From assembly GCF_018362995.1 (NCBI RefSeq), contig NZ_CP074372.1:1-64000 (forward strand): a stretch of 64,000 bases of DNA, written 5' to 3'. Shown piece after piece: positions 1 through 8,322 of the stretch. Every line of letters starts with the position of its first letter. Positions within the stretch are counted from its first letter, which is position 1. This DNA comes from Chryseobacterium indologenes. Lineage in GTDB: Bacteria; Bacteroidota; Bacteroidia; Flavobacteriales; Weeksellaceae. A program made the position numbers and the translations under genes. Under the pieces are notes generated by a model. The model was not told the origin of the DNA. It did not search any database and was given only the letters and a program-made list of their open reading frames with translations.

Positions 1-1455
1 ATGGATGACAATTTAATGATGATATGGCAGAAATGCCTTCAGTTTATGCGTGATAACCTGAACGCAGCTGAAGACAATTCTGACCTGAAAAAACTTGAAA
101 AATCTTTCGATATGTTATTCGATAAGGTTCAGCCGCTTTCATTAGTGGCAAACAACCTTACGCTGATCGTACCGAGCGATTTTTACAAGGAATATATAGA
201 GGACAACTACCTGTCCTTACTTTCAGCTGCCCTGAAGAAAAATATTGGAAAAGGAGTGAAATTATGGTATTCTGTGATGGAAAACAGACCAAAAGGTGAA
301 GAAAAACCAGTTACCATGAACATCAAGGGACAAAGTGTTCCTACTCCGAAAACACAGGAAACAATGCCACAAGGATTCTCTGCTAATATCGTGAACCCTT
401 TTGTCGTTCCTGGAATTAGAAAAGTAAATATAGATTCTAACCTTAAGCCTGACTATTCTTTTGATAGTTATGTAGAAGGAGAAAGTAATAAATTTGCAGC
501 TACTGTAGCCAGATCCATTGCAAAAAGACCTGGAGCAACTGCCTTCAACCCGTTATTCTTATATGGAGGTTACGGAGTTGGAAAAACCCACCTGGGACAG
601 GCAGTGGGACTTGAAGTAAAAAACCAGTTCCCTGATAAAGTAGTTCTTTATCTGTCTTCTGAAAAGTTTATCCAGCAGTTTATCTCTGCTGCCAAAGCGC
701 ACAAGCAGACTGAATTTGCGAATTTCTATCAAATGGTAGATGTACTGATTATTGATGATATTCAGTTCTTATCAGGAAAATCAGCTACACAGGATAGTTT
801 CTTCCATATTTTTGATCATTTGCATCAGAACGGAAAACAGATTATCCTTACTTCAGATAAAGCGCCTGCTGATATTATGGATATTCAGGACAGAATTGTT
901 TCCCGTTTCAAATGGGGACTTTCTGCAGAAATCAAATCGCCGGATCTGTCTACAAGAAGACAAATCATTGAAGATAAACTAAGCAGAGACGGAATCGTTC
1001 TTCCGGGAGATATGCTTGACTTCCTTGCTGTAGAAACGAAAACCAATGTAAGAGAACTTATCGGGGTAATCAACTCTGTGATCGCTTACTCTACAGTATA
1101 TAAGAGAGACCTGAGTCTTGAATTGTTAAAAGAAACGATCAACAGAATTGCTGCTAATCAGAAAAAGATCATCAATATTCCTTACATCCAGGAAGTTGTA
1201 TGTGATTATTTCGGAATCAAAAAAGAACAATTACTGTCAAAAACAAGAAAAAGAGAGATTGCATTACCAAGACAACTTGCCATGTATTTCTCTAAAGAAT
1301 TCACCAATTCTACCTTTACAAAAATAGGTGAAGAAATGGGAGGGAAAGACCACTCTACAGTAATGTATGCTTGTGATACCATCAAAGACGTATCGAAAAT
1401 TGATAAAGAAATCAAAAAGTACGTAAAAGACCTTACAGAAAGAATCAAACAATAA
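1..1455 (+). CDS. dnaA: Chromosomal replication initiator protein DnaA
   Basis: DnaA binds DnaA boxes at oriC, melts the origin and helps load the replicative helicase. The 484-residue product has the usual order: an N-terminal helicase-interaction domain (about 1-85), a variable linker, an AAA+ core with Walker A at about 189-197 (GGYGVGKTH) and Walker B near 250 (VLIIDDIQF), and a C-terminal DNA-binding domain with the signature GGKDHSTVMYA near 450. Length is normal for the family. The window opens exactly on the ATG, so promoter and origin cannot be examined. A modest hairpin follows at 1480-1507. The next gene has its own promoter box, so dnaA is probably monocistronic. Confidence 0.98.
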   Translation: MDDNLMMIWQKCLQFMRDNLNAAEDNSDLKKLEKSFDMLFDKVQPLSLVANNLTLIVPSDFYKEYIEDNYLSLLSAALKKNIGKGVKLWYSVMENRPKGEEKPVTMNIKGQSVPTPKTQETMPQGFSANIVNPFVVPGIRKVNIDSNLKPDYSFDSYVEGESNKFAATVARSIAKRPGATAFNPLFLYGGYGVGKTHLGQAVGLEVKNQFPDKVVLYLSSEKFIQQFISAAKAHKQTEFANFYQMVDVLIIDDIQFLSGKSATQDSFFHIFDHLHQNGKQIILTSDKAPADIMDIQDRIVSRFKWGLSAEIKSPDLSTRRQIIEDKLSRDGIVLPGDMLDFLAVETKTNVRELIGVINSVIAYSTVYKRDLSLELLKETINRIAANQKKIINIPYIQEVVCDYFGIKKEQLLSKTRKREIALPRQLAMYFSKEFTNSTFTKIGEEMGGKDHSTVMYACDTIKDVSKIDKEIKKYVKDLTERIKQ

Positions 1456-1479
1456 TAGTTTTGACCAGAAATAAATAAG

Positions 1480-1512
1480 AAATGAAGGATAGTTTTATTC
1501 TTCATTTTTTAT
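1480..1512 (+). terminator. Weak intrinsic terminator after dnaA
   Basis: An 8-bp stem (AAATGAAG / CTTCATTT, 1480-1487 and 1500-1507) encloses a 12-nt loop and runs into a T-rich stretch. It lies 25 bp after the dnaA stop. The stem is AT-rich, so termination may be partial. Confidence 0.5.
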
Positions 1513-1513
1513 T

Positions 1514-1521
1514 TAGTTTTG
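1514..1521 (+). promoter_or_regulatory. -7 box (TAGTTTTG) for the tyrosine phosphatase gene
   Basis: TAGTTTTG fits the Bacteroidota -7 consensus TAnnTTTG and sits 34 nt before the ATG at 1556. No good TTG element is seen at the proper spacing upstream. Confidence 0.45.
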
Positions 1522-1555
1522 TTGTGACAAAAGACTCTTTTTAAATAGATAGAAT

Positions 1556-2008
1556 ATGAAAATATTAATGGTTTGTCTGGGAAATATATGCAGAAGTCCT
1601 CTGGCAGAAGGGATTATGAAAACGAAGTTGCCGGAAGATTTTGTAGTAGACTCAGCCGGAACTATTTCAATGCATGAAGGGGAACATCCCGACAAAAGAG
1701 CCATTAAAACCGCCGCGAATCATAATATTGATATTTCAAAACAGAGATCAAGACCTATCACCAGAAAAGATTTTGAATCCTTTGATAAGATCTACTGCAT
1801 GGATATTGATGTATTTGAAGATGTGGTTTCCAAAACCAGAAACGAAGAAGAACGTCAGAAAGTATCTTTGTTTTTAGAAGTATTGGGAAATCATGAAAAT
1901 GCTGAGGTTCCGGACCCTTATTGGGGAGATATGAGCGATTTTGAAAAGGTCTTTCAGCTTTTGGATAAGGGATGTGATGCTATTAAAAACCAAATACCCA
2001 AATCATAA
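1556..2008 (+). CDS. Low-molecular-weight protein-tyrosine-phosphatase
   Basis: This cytoplasmic phosphatase removes phosphate from phosphotyrosine via a cysteinyl-phosphate intermediate. The catalytic loop C7-LGNIC-R13-S (CX5R) stands at the N-terminus, and the general acid is D120 in the VPDPYWGD segment, both as in the LMW-PTP family. The 150-residue length is typical. No tyrosine kinase (Wzc type) or capsule gene lies nearby, so the substrate is unknown. The next gene starts 2 bp after the stop and a third 4 bp after that, so these three genes are probably one transcript. Confidence 0.93.
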   Translation: MKILMVCLGNICRSPLAEGIMKTKLPEDFVVDSAGTISMHEGEHPDKRAIKTAANHNIDISKQRSRPITRKDFESFDKIYCMDIDVFEDVVSKTRNEEERQKVSLFLEVLGNHENAEVPDPYWGDMSDFEKVFQLLDKGCDAIKNQIPKS

Positions 2009-2010
2009 TC

Positions 2011-2511
2011 ATGAAAAAACTACTGTTACTGCTTCTTGTAAGTTTTAATTTCTCTTTTGCCCAGACTAAAGATGAAACAGAGATCCGTAAAGTAATGGAT
2101 GACTTTATGGGGTGTATTAAAACCAGAGATGAAGCCAAATATCTCTCTTTATTTCAGGAACCCGTACTTTGGACCGGAATTTACAAAGACAGGACGCAGG
2201 CTAAACGTCTTGAGAAAAATCCTAAGGCAGACTACTACTTTGCAGATGACTATAAAACTTTTATCAAAAGTTTTAAAGATGATAAATCTGAAGAGAAATT
2301 TGATAATATTAAGATCGTGGAAGATGGAGCAATAGCTTCTGCTAATTTCGATTACAGTTTTTGGTACGACGGTAAAATGGAAAACTGGGGAAAGGAGATT
2401 TGGACACTGATGAAGATCAACGGAACCTGGAAGATCACTTCCGTTACCTTTTCTATGGATCTTACAAAATATTTCCCACAACCTTCATTAAACGAAAGAA
2501 CTAAAAAATAA
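2011..2511 (+). CDS. Secreted NTF2-like (SnoaL/DUF4440-type) protein
   Basis: The product is 166 residues with a clear signal peptide (KKLLLLLLVSFNFSFAQ, cleavage after about residue 18). The rest has the look of the NTF2-like fold: an N-terminal helical segment (IRKVMDDFMGCIKTRD), then beta-rich sequence ending in an aromatic block (WTLMKINGTWKITSVTFSM). Members bind small ligands or are catalytically inert, so no reaction can be assigned. A similar secreted NTF2-like protein is encoded at 28544. The gene starts 2 bp after the phosphatase stop and is probably cotranscribed with it and with the methyltransferase downstream. Location is likely periplasmic. Confidence 0.7.
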   Translation: MKKLLLLLLVSFNFSFAQTKDETEIRKVMDDFMGCIKTRDEAKYLSLFQEPVLWTGIYKDRTQAKRLEKNPKADYYFADDYKTFIKSFKDDKSEEKFDNIKIVEDGAIASANFDYSFWYDGKMENWGKEIWTLMKINGTWKITSVTFSMDLTKYFPQPSLNERTKK

Positions 2512-2515
2512 TACA

Positions 2516-3214
2516 ATGCTTTTTTTACTCCCTGCTTACTTATCAGAAAATACTTCTATCAACCACTTTTCGCCTGTTCTGAAAGATTATATCATGCAGA
2601 CAGACTATTTCTTCGTGGAAAATGAAAAAACGGCCCGAAAGGTTGTTAAATTTTTTGCTCCGGAAAAGAAGCAGGCTGATCTGAAGTTATTTTTATTGGA
2701 CAAATACACGGAAAATGCGGACATCAAAGAAGCTCAGGAGCTGATGCTGAAAGGGCAGGACTTCGGATTGTTATCAGAAGCGGGATTGCCTTGTATTGCT
2801 GATCCTGGAAACCTGATCGTTAAATGGTGTCATGAGAAAAATATTCGGGTGGTCCCTGTTTCAGGACCTTCATCCATTATTTTAGCCTTGATTTCGAGTG
2901 GATTCAACGGGCAGGAGTTCACCTTTAATGGTTATCTTCCTATTGATAAAGGAGAGAAAAAGAAACATATCATGAATCTTGAAAGCCTTGTTCAGAAAAC
3001 CGGATATTCACAGATTTTCATGGAAACACCTTATAGAAACAATCAGCTTTTTGAAGACCTGTGTAAGTTTTTATCACCCAATACCAAGTTGTGTATTGCG
3101 GCCAATATCAACGATCCGGAACATGAATTCATCAAGACAAAATCTATAAAAGACTGGCAGAAACAGAAGCCGGAACTTCATAAAATTCCTGCGGTATTTG
3201 TACTTGGGAAATAG
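2516..3214 (+). CDS. RsmI-like SAM-dependent methyltransferase (tetrapyrrole methylase fold)
   Basis: The 232-residue product carries the core motifs of RsmI, the 16S rRNA C1402 2'-O-methyltransferase: LLSEAGLPCIADPG at about 82-95, VVPVSGPSSIILAL near 110, and FTFNGYLPIDKGEKKK near 142. It is about 50 residues shorter than standard RsmI and its N-terminus (MLFLLPAYLSENTSI) lacks the usual VATPIGNLxD signature. It may therefore be a second, divergent paralogue rather than the housekeeping enzyme. It is the last gene of the phosphatase, NTF2-like, methyltransferase run. A strong bidirectional terminator follows. Confidence 0.8.
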   Translation: MLFLLPAYLSENTSINHFSPVLKDYIMQTDYFFVENEKTARKVVKFFAPEKKQADLKLFLLDKYTENADIKEAQELMLKGQDFGLLSEAGLPCIADPGNLIVKWCHEKNIRVVPVSGPSSIILALISSGFNGQEFTFNGYLPIDKGEKKKHIMNLESLVQKTGYSQIFMETPYRNNQLFEDLCKFLSPNTKLCIAANINDPEHEFIKTKSIKDWQKQKPELHKIPAVFVLGK

Positions 3215-3343
3215 TAACATATGGCAAAATTGCCGTGATATAGCTATTTCACTTAAAATATTTAACAGCTCTTAACAAGACTATTGCATTATTCTTGTTT
3301 TTAAAACTATACTGAAAACAGTTTAAATGTTGATAATGCAGTG

Positions 3344-3374
3344 AAAACCCGGGCATCAAAGATGCCCGGGTTTT
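3344..3374. terminator. Bidirectional terminator between convergent genes
   Basis: This is a perfect 14-bp stem (AAAACCCGGGCATC, 3344-3357, with its complement 3361-3374) and a 3-nt loop. The flanking A and T runs give a U-tract in either direction, so it can end both the methyltransferase transcript and the DUF4349 transcript. Confidence 0.9.
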
Positions 3375-3380
3375 CATATA

Positions 3381-4262
3381 TTAATTTTTATTTTTCTTGC
3401 CAGATTTCCATTTCCTCCAAAAGAAAATAATAAATGGAATGATTAAAAAGAATGGCCAAAGAGAGACTATTCCGAGCATAAAGCTTACAAAACTGTTCCA
3501 GCCTTCCGTTACCGAATCTACAAACCGGCTTCCAAAACCTATTTTTGAGGTGGCTGAACTTCTCACTTTCTCTTTATATAAATTTAAATTCAGAGTACTG
3601 TAATTCACCCGATCATCAATAAAACGAAGTCGGCCTTCTGCCACATCAATTTCATCTTCAAGCTCGCGGATTTTTTCCTGAATTTCAAGCATATCTTTAG
3701 TCGTAGCAGCACTTTTAAGCATGTCCCTATACTTTTCGAGATAGATTTTTTTGTTGGCCAGCTTTATCGATACATCAGTATACTCTTCCGTGACATCATT
3801 GGATGAAATATTTTTGGATAAAACAGAACCTATTCCATCAGAAAATGAACTGATAAGAGCATCGAAATTTTTATGAGGGACTCTGATGATCAGGTTAAGA
3901 TTATCATCCATATCCGTATTTTGAAAATCCTCTTTCTGAATATAAGCATTGTTTTTCTTTAAGATATCATTCACCTGGCGCTGAGCTTTTTTAACATCAC
4001 CCACCTGAATTTTCATATCACCGTTTTTGATGATTTTTCTGGAAATAGTGTCGGTTTTCTTAGAGGTAGAAGGCCCTTTGCTAGATTTGTGTTCGTCTGG
4101 AATCAGTTTTTCAGATAGAGAAGGAGGTGGAGATACAGGAGCATACGCTTTATCTTCAGTAATAACTTCCATCAGATCGGCTTTCACTTCTTGTTTGGCC
4201 ACTCCTGATTTATTACAATTGATAAGAATAAGACCTGATAAAAGGAGAATAATGTTTTTCAT
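3381..4262 (-). CDS. DUF4349 family lipoprotein
   Basis: The 293-residue product begins with a lipoprotein signal peptide (lipid Cys16, LILINC). A Ser/Pro/Lys-rich linker follows. The DUF4349 core starts near residue 75 (IIKNGDMKIQVGDVKKAQRQV) and holds a charged coiled-coil stretch (about 175-215, MLEIQEKIRELEDEIDVAEGRL). A C-terminal hydrophobic segment (MLGIVSLWPFFLIIPFIIFFW, about 263-283) is followed by a Lys-rich tail. The protein would be tethered at both ends. The molecular function of this family is not established. The gene stands alone, with the shared terminator just downstream. Confidence 0.8.
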   Translation of the reverse strand: MKNIILLLSGLILINCNKSGVAKQEVKADLMEVITEDKAYAPVSPPPSLSEKLIPDEHKSSKGPSTSKKTDTISRKIIKNGDMKIQVGDVKKAQRQVNDILKKNNAYIQKEDFQNTDMDDNLNLIIRVPHKNFDALISSFSDGIGSVLSKNISSNDVTEEYTDVSIKLANKKIYLEKYRDMLKSAATTKDMLEIQEKIRELEDEIDVAEGRLRFIDDRVNYSTLNLNLYKEKVRSSATSKIGFGSRFVDSVTEGWNSFVSFMLGIVSLWPFFLIIPFIIFFWRKWKSGKKNKN

Positions 4263-4442
4263 GGGATAGTTTTTTTATGGATATGATCAAAAAGTGTGCT
4301 CAAAAGTGGTGCTATTTTAGATTTATTTGAATTTTTTAAATAAAATATTAAAACACAGGCAGAAAATCAAAAATTAAATCAAAAGATCTCAAAAACGGCC
4401 CGGAAAATTGTTGAAACAGTAAATTATTTCTATTTTTAATTC

Positions 4443-5510
4443 ATGAAAAAAAGTCTTTTAGCATTTATGTTTTCTCCATTTCTGATGTATGCCCAGGAAG
4501 TTCCGAAACTTACAGACGAAATGGCGATGAAATTATCCGATAAACCTCTTCACTGTATCAATCAGGAATATCCGAATAAAACAGCGCATATCATCAATAA
4601 TGCAGGCGAAGTTCCTTTAACTCCAAAAGACCTACACCCTAGTTTTTATGGGTGTTTTGACTGGCACAGCTCTGTTCATGGACATTGGATGCTCACAAGA
4701 CTTTTGAAAACAAAACCCAATCTCTCCAATGCCAAAGAGATTGAAAAAATACTGGATGAATCTTTCCAGAAGGATAAATTGAAAACAGAAGCTGACTATT
4801 TTACAAAATATCAGCTAACAGGAACTTTTGAGAGAACTTATGGCTGGGCATGGATCTTAAAACTGGACGAAGAGCTTACCAACTGGGACCATCCGAAAGC
4901 TAAAATATGGCACGAAAATCTGAAACCACTAACTGATCAGATTCTGAAGTCCTGGAAAACGTACCTTCCAAAGCAAACCTACCCAAACAGAACCGGAGTT
5001 CACCCTAATACGGCATTTGCAATGTCTTTTGCCATAGATTGGGCAAGAACAAATAAAGACAAAGAATTTGAAGACCAGCTGATGGAAAAGGCTAAATATT
5101 TCTTTTTAAAAGAACAGAAAACACCTGCTTATCTGGAACCGGACGGATCGGATTTCTTTTCGCCAAGTCTTGAAATTGCCGATCTGATGCGCAGAGTTCT
5201 TCCTCAAAAAGAATTTGTACAATGGCTGAATGCTTTCTACGAAAAAAGAAGTCTGGAAAATGTTGAAAAAATTCCGGTGGTAAGTGATCTTAGCGATTAT
5301 CAGACCGTTCACCTTGTGGGTTTATCATTTTCAAAAGCATGGTGTATGAAAGGAATTTCCAATGCACTTCCTGTCAATCATCCACTGAAAAAAGATTTCA
5401 GGAAAACAGCAGACGTATTTCTTGCCAATGGATTGCCATTGCTTTTCCAGGGGAATTACGGTGGAGATCACTGGCTGGCCAGTTTTGCAGTATACGCTTT
5501 GGAAGATTAA
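4443..5510 (+). CDS. DUF2891 family secreted protein
   Basis: The 355-residue product has a short signal peptide (KKSLLAFMFSPFLMYAQ) and then the Trp/His-rich sequence typical of DUF2891, including FYGCFDWHSSVHGHWML near residue 68, a TYGWAWILKLDEEL segment near 138 and a C-terminal GGDHWLASFAVYAL. This pattern suggests an alpha/alpha-barrel related to sugar-processing proteins, but no catalytic activity is assigned to the family. The stop codon overlaps that of the convergent DUF962 gene (shared TTAA at 5507-5510), so no terminator fits between them. Confidence 0.8.
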   Translation: MKKSLLAFMFSPFLMYAQEVPKLTDEMAMKLSDKPLHCINQEYPNKTAHIINNAGEVPLTPKDLHPSFYGCFDWHSSVHGHWMLTRLLKTKPNLSNAKEIEKILDESFQKDKLKTEADYFTKYQLTGTFERTYGWAWILKLDEELTNWDHPKAKIWHENLKPLTDQILKSWKTYLPKQTYPNRTGVHPNTAFAMSFAIDWARTNKDKEFEDQLMEKAKYFFLKEQKTPAYLEPDGSDFFSPSLEIADLMRRVLPQKEFVQWLNAFYEKRSLENVEKIPVVSDLSDYQTVHLVGLSFSKAWCMKGISNALPVNHPLKKDFRKTADVFLANGLPLLFQGNYGGDHWLASFAVYALED

Positions 5511-5980
5511 TATCTGATTCCTGTTTTTTTAAGAATAAAACCTAACAGCCAGATTGGGCCTATAAGCAGAAATTGAAGATCTTTGAGGAAAGACGGCTTT
5601 TGTCCTTCTATTTTATGACCTATCAACTGAAAAATCCAGGTAATAACGAATACAGAAAGGTAAACGATCCATGATTGCTTACCGAAACTGATATTGGTCA
5701 GATAGATAAAATGCTCCATAATGAGTATAATGACAGCCATCACAATAGCGATCAAAAGAGAAAGTCTGATATAGAAAAAAGTAATAAGAGCAATCACAAT
5801 AAGGCTGATGATACTGACGCATCCGAAATAGGAAGCGCAGAAATGAGGCGAGGGAATGAGGGATGCAAAACCCAGAATTGTCCAAAAGATTAAAGGCACA
5901 CAAATCCAGTGAATCAACTTATTGGTAGCGTTTCTATGGCTTTTACTGTATTCTGCAAATAATAGATCAACCTTTCTCAT
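5507..5980 (-). CDS. DUF962 / Mpo1-like membrane protein
   Basis: The 157-residue protein begins with the family signature (LLFAEYSKSHRNATNKLIHWICVPLIFWTI, with conserved His15 and His24) and has about four membrane spans. The yeast relative Mpo1 is an Fe(II)-dependent dioxygenase that alpha-oxidises 2-hydroxy fatty acids. The bacterial members are mostly uncharacterised, so the same role here is only an inference. The gene is convergent with and overlaps the DUF2891 gene by 4 bp. Confidence 0.8.
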   Translation of the reverse strand: MRKVDLLFAEYSKSHRNATNKLIHWICVPLIFWTILGFASLIPSPHFCASYFGCVSIISLIVIALITFFYIRLSLLIAIVMAVIILIMEHFIYLTNISFGKQSWIVYLSVFVITWIFQLIGHKIEGQKPSFLKDLQFLLIGPIWLLGFILKKTGIRY

Positions 5981-6019
5981 ACTGACAGGAAATTGGATTG
6001 ATGCTAAAATAATAAAATT

Positions 6020-6050
6020 TTGTAATCACTGGTAAGATTGCTTACATTTG
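6020..6050 (+). promoter_or_regulatory. Promoter of the AraC regulator gene, predicted leaderless
   Basis: TTG (6020-6022), a 20-nt spacer and TACATTTG (6043-6050) match the Bacteroidota sigma-ABfr consensus well. The ATG begins at 6055, only 4 nt after the box, so transcription should start at or within a base or two of the start codon. Confidence 0.75.
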
Positions 6051-6054
6051 TCTT

Positions 6055-6900
6055 ATGTCTGCCTTAGAAAAGTTCGGAGTTGATATTTTTACGGAACGTA
6101 ATATTTTCGAGCGAATAGCTGTTGGTAAGCCTTTTCGTCCAGATAATCCTGCCTTTATCTTTATTAAATCAGGAACGATAAAACTCCGGCAGCACTTCAG
6201 TGATCTGGAAGTTTCTGCTAATATGTTTATGGTAACCGATCCCCAAACTATTTACGAAGTGGTGGGAGTAACCGATGATTTTCAGTCGAGAATGGTTTCC
6301 TATAAAAGAGAATTTATTTCTGCTTTATCCTTGAAATTTAACCGCTTGATTACCTATCGTTATTTCAGGCAACAGATGAATAAAGGAGTCCCTTTTCCTG
6401 AAGATGAAATGGAAGTAGTCTGGAAAAGTGTCAATTTTCTGAAATATATCCTGGATTCCGAAACGGAAATGCTGTATAAGAAAGAAATGGTAGAGCATCT
6501 TTTCTCTGTTTTCTGCTATCAGATGGCCGGGATTATTTCCAAGGAAGACAATAGCTCTATGAATCAGATGTCAAGACAGGAAGAGATTGTATTTGTCTTT
6601 CTTACTGATCTTGCAGAGCATCACCTTACAGAAAAAACCGTTGAGTTTTATGCCGAACGGCAGTCGATTACAACCAGACATCTGTCTTCTGTAGTGAAGA
6701 CTATCACAGGTAAATCTGCAAGTCAGATCATCGCCCTAATTGTGATTAATGAGGCAAAAGTACTCTTAAACTCTTCCAGTAAACCTGTTTCGGAGGTTTC
6801 TGCTATTCTCGGATTTAGCGATCAATACTCGTTTTCTCACTTTTTTAAGAAACATCTGGAGGTAAGTCCTACACAGTACAGACATCTGTTCGAAAGCTAA
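6055..6900 (+). CDS. AraC family transcriptional regulator
   Basis: The 281-residue product has an N-terminal cupin-like sensing domain (about 1-140) and a C-terminal AraC double helix-turn-helix (about 185-281; FYAERQSITTRHLSSVVKTITGKSASQII and then VSEVSAILGFSDQYSFSHFFKKHLEVSPTQYR). It lies directly upstream of, and in the same direction as, the TolC-HlyD-MFS efflux genes, so it probably controls them. The inducer cannot be told from sequence. The efflux genes have their own promoter in the 89-bp gap. Confidence 0.93.
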   Translation: MSALEKFGVDIFTERNIFERIAVGKPFRPDNPAFIFIKSGTIKLRQHFSDLEVSANMFMVTDPQTIYEVVGVTDDFQSRMVSYKREFISALSLKFNRLITYRYFRQQMNKGVPFPEDEMEVVWKSVNFLKYILDSETEMLYKKEMVEHLFSVFCYQMAGIISKEDNSSMNQMSRQEEIVFVFLTDLAEHHLTEKTVEFYAERQSITTRHLSSVVKTITGKSASQIIALIVINEAKVLLNSSSKPVSEVSAILGFSDQYSFSHFFKKHLEVSPTQYRHLFES

Positions 6901-6929
6901 AATCTTACATTTGAACATCTTTTTCCAAA

Positions 6930-6969
6930 AATCAAACATTTGATTGATTTTGTTGTTGCCCTAACTTTG
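6930..6969 (+). promoter_or_regulatory. Promoter of the efflux operon with overlapping palindrome
   Basis: TTG (6940-6942), a 19-nt spacer and TAACTTTG (6962-6969) form a good promoter 20 nt before the ATG at 6990. A perfect palindrome AATCAAA-CA-TTTGATT (6930-6945) covers the -33 element, a sensible place for a regulator to bind. A palindrome is not the classic AraC direct-repeat site, so the binder is uncertain. Confidence 0.65.
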
Positions 6970-6989
6970 CATCTGTAAAACAAGGTAAA

Positions 6990-8300
6990 ATGACAAAGAA
7001 AATAAAAACAGCACTATCAGTTTTGATAGCCGCTTTTCCCGCGCTGTTTTTTTCACAACAGATCAAGCAGATGACCGCAGGTGAGGTGGCGGAACTCGCT
7101 GTTCAGAACCATCAGCAGCTCAAAGTGTCTGCACAGAATATTGATATTGCAAAACAAAACACGAATGTTGTTAAACTTCAAAAACTGCCCACTATTACAG
7201 CTTCTACAAGCCAGTTCTATTTAGGGGATGCAGTAGCAATTGACAAAGATTTTTCAAATTCTACAAAAGTTCCGATGCCGCATTACGGAAGTTCATATGC
7301 TGTACAGGCTACACAGCTGATCTTCAAAGGAGGATTGGTGAATAAGTCTGTTGAAATGGCAGGACTTCGTGAGCAGCTTTCTGAACTGGATTTAGAGAAA
7401 AATAAGCAGGATGTAAAATTTTTGGTAATTTCCAATTATCTGGATATCTATAAAACGATGAACCAGGAAGAGGTATTTCAGAATAATAAAAAACTGGCGC
7501 AGGAACGTCTTAAAAATATTCAAAAATTCTATCAGCAGGGAATGGTGACCAGAAACGAAGTGATTCGTGGAGAACTGGCTATCAAAAATCTGGATCAGGG
7601 AATTCTGACACTTTCCAACAATAAGAAAATCCTTAATTATAATTTAAATATTGCTTTAGGTTTATCCTCGGATACAGAAATTATTCCTACAGAAAACTTG
7701 GAAAATAAAGAATCGGGGATAGGCATGGATTATTATACAGACCTTGCTCATGAGAAAAACCCATTGGTTAAATCTGCTCAAAAAAACATTGCTGTTGCAG
7801 ATAAAAACATTGAGATCATAAAAACCGATAATGCACCTACTGTAGCTGGATTTGGAGGTTATACCCTGCAAAGACCGATTACCACCAGAAATCCTGTTTT
7901 GGATATGTATTCCGGAGGATGGCAGACAGGAGTTTCTTTGAGCTATAATATCGATACACTCTTTAAAACAAAAGAAAAAGTAAAATTAGGTGAACTGCAA
8001 AAGAACCAAGCGAATGATGCCATGACTCTGGTACAGCAGAATGTAGATATGGGAGTGAATGCAGCCTATACAAAATATCAGGAAGCCATCCAGCAGGCAG
8101 ATATTCTGAATGATTCCAAAAGACTCGCAGAAGAAAACTACAAGATTACGGAAGCCAAATATCTGAATCAACTGGCGGTACAGGCAGAAATGATAGATGC
8201 CCAGAACCAGAAACTGCAGTCGGAGCTAGATTATGCCAATGCTGAAATCAATGTTTTGTATCAGTATTATAACCTTTTGAAATCTACAGGAACACTTTAA
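6990..8300 (+). CDS. TolC family outer membrane efflux protein
   Basis: This is the outer-membrane channel of a tripartite efflux pump. The 436-residue product has a signal peptide (to about residue 22, ALFFSQQ) and the two tandem TolC-type helical hairpin repeats, visible as long Gln/Asn/Lys-rich amphipathic helices (for example LAVQNHQQLKVSAQNIDIAKQN, and the C-terminal LAEENYKITEAKYLNQLAVQAEMIDAQNQ). It is the first gene of a co-directional set: 22 bp to the HlyD gene and then 99 bp to the MFS gene. Together they span both membranes. Confidence 0.93.
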   Translation: MTKKIKTALSVLIAAFPALFFSQQIKQMTAGEVAELAVQNHQQLKVSAQNIDIAKQNTNVVKLQKLPTITASTSQFYLGDAVAIDKDFSNSTKVPMPHYGSSYAVQATQLIFKGGLVNKSVEMAGLREQLSELDLEKNKQDVKFLVISNYLDIYKTMNQEEVFQNNKKLAQERLKNIQKFYQQGMVTRNEVIRGELAIKNLDQGILTLSNNKKILNYNLNIALGLSSDTEIIPTENLENKESGIGMDYYTDLAHEKNPLVKSAQKNIAVADKNIEIIKTDNAPTVAGFGGYTLQRPITTRNPVLDMYSGGWQTGVSLSYNIDTLFKTKEKVKLGELQKNQANDAMTLVQQNVDMGVNAAYTKYQEAIQQADILNDSKRLAEENYKITEAKYLNQLAVQAEMIDAQNQKLQSELDYANAEINVLYQYYNLLKSTGTL

Positions 8301-8322
8301 TTTTTAAAACTGAAAATCAACA

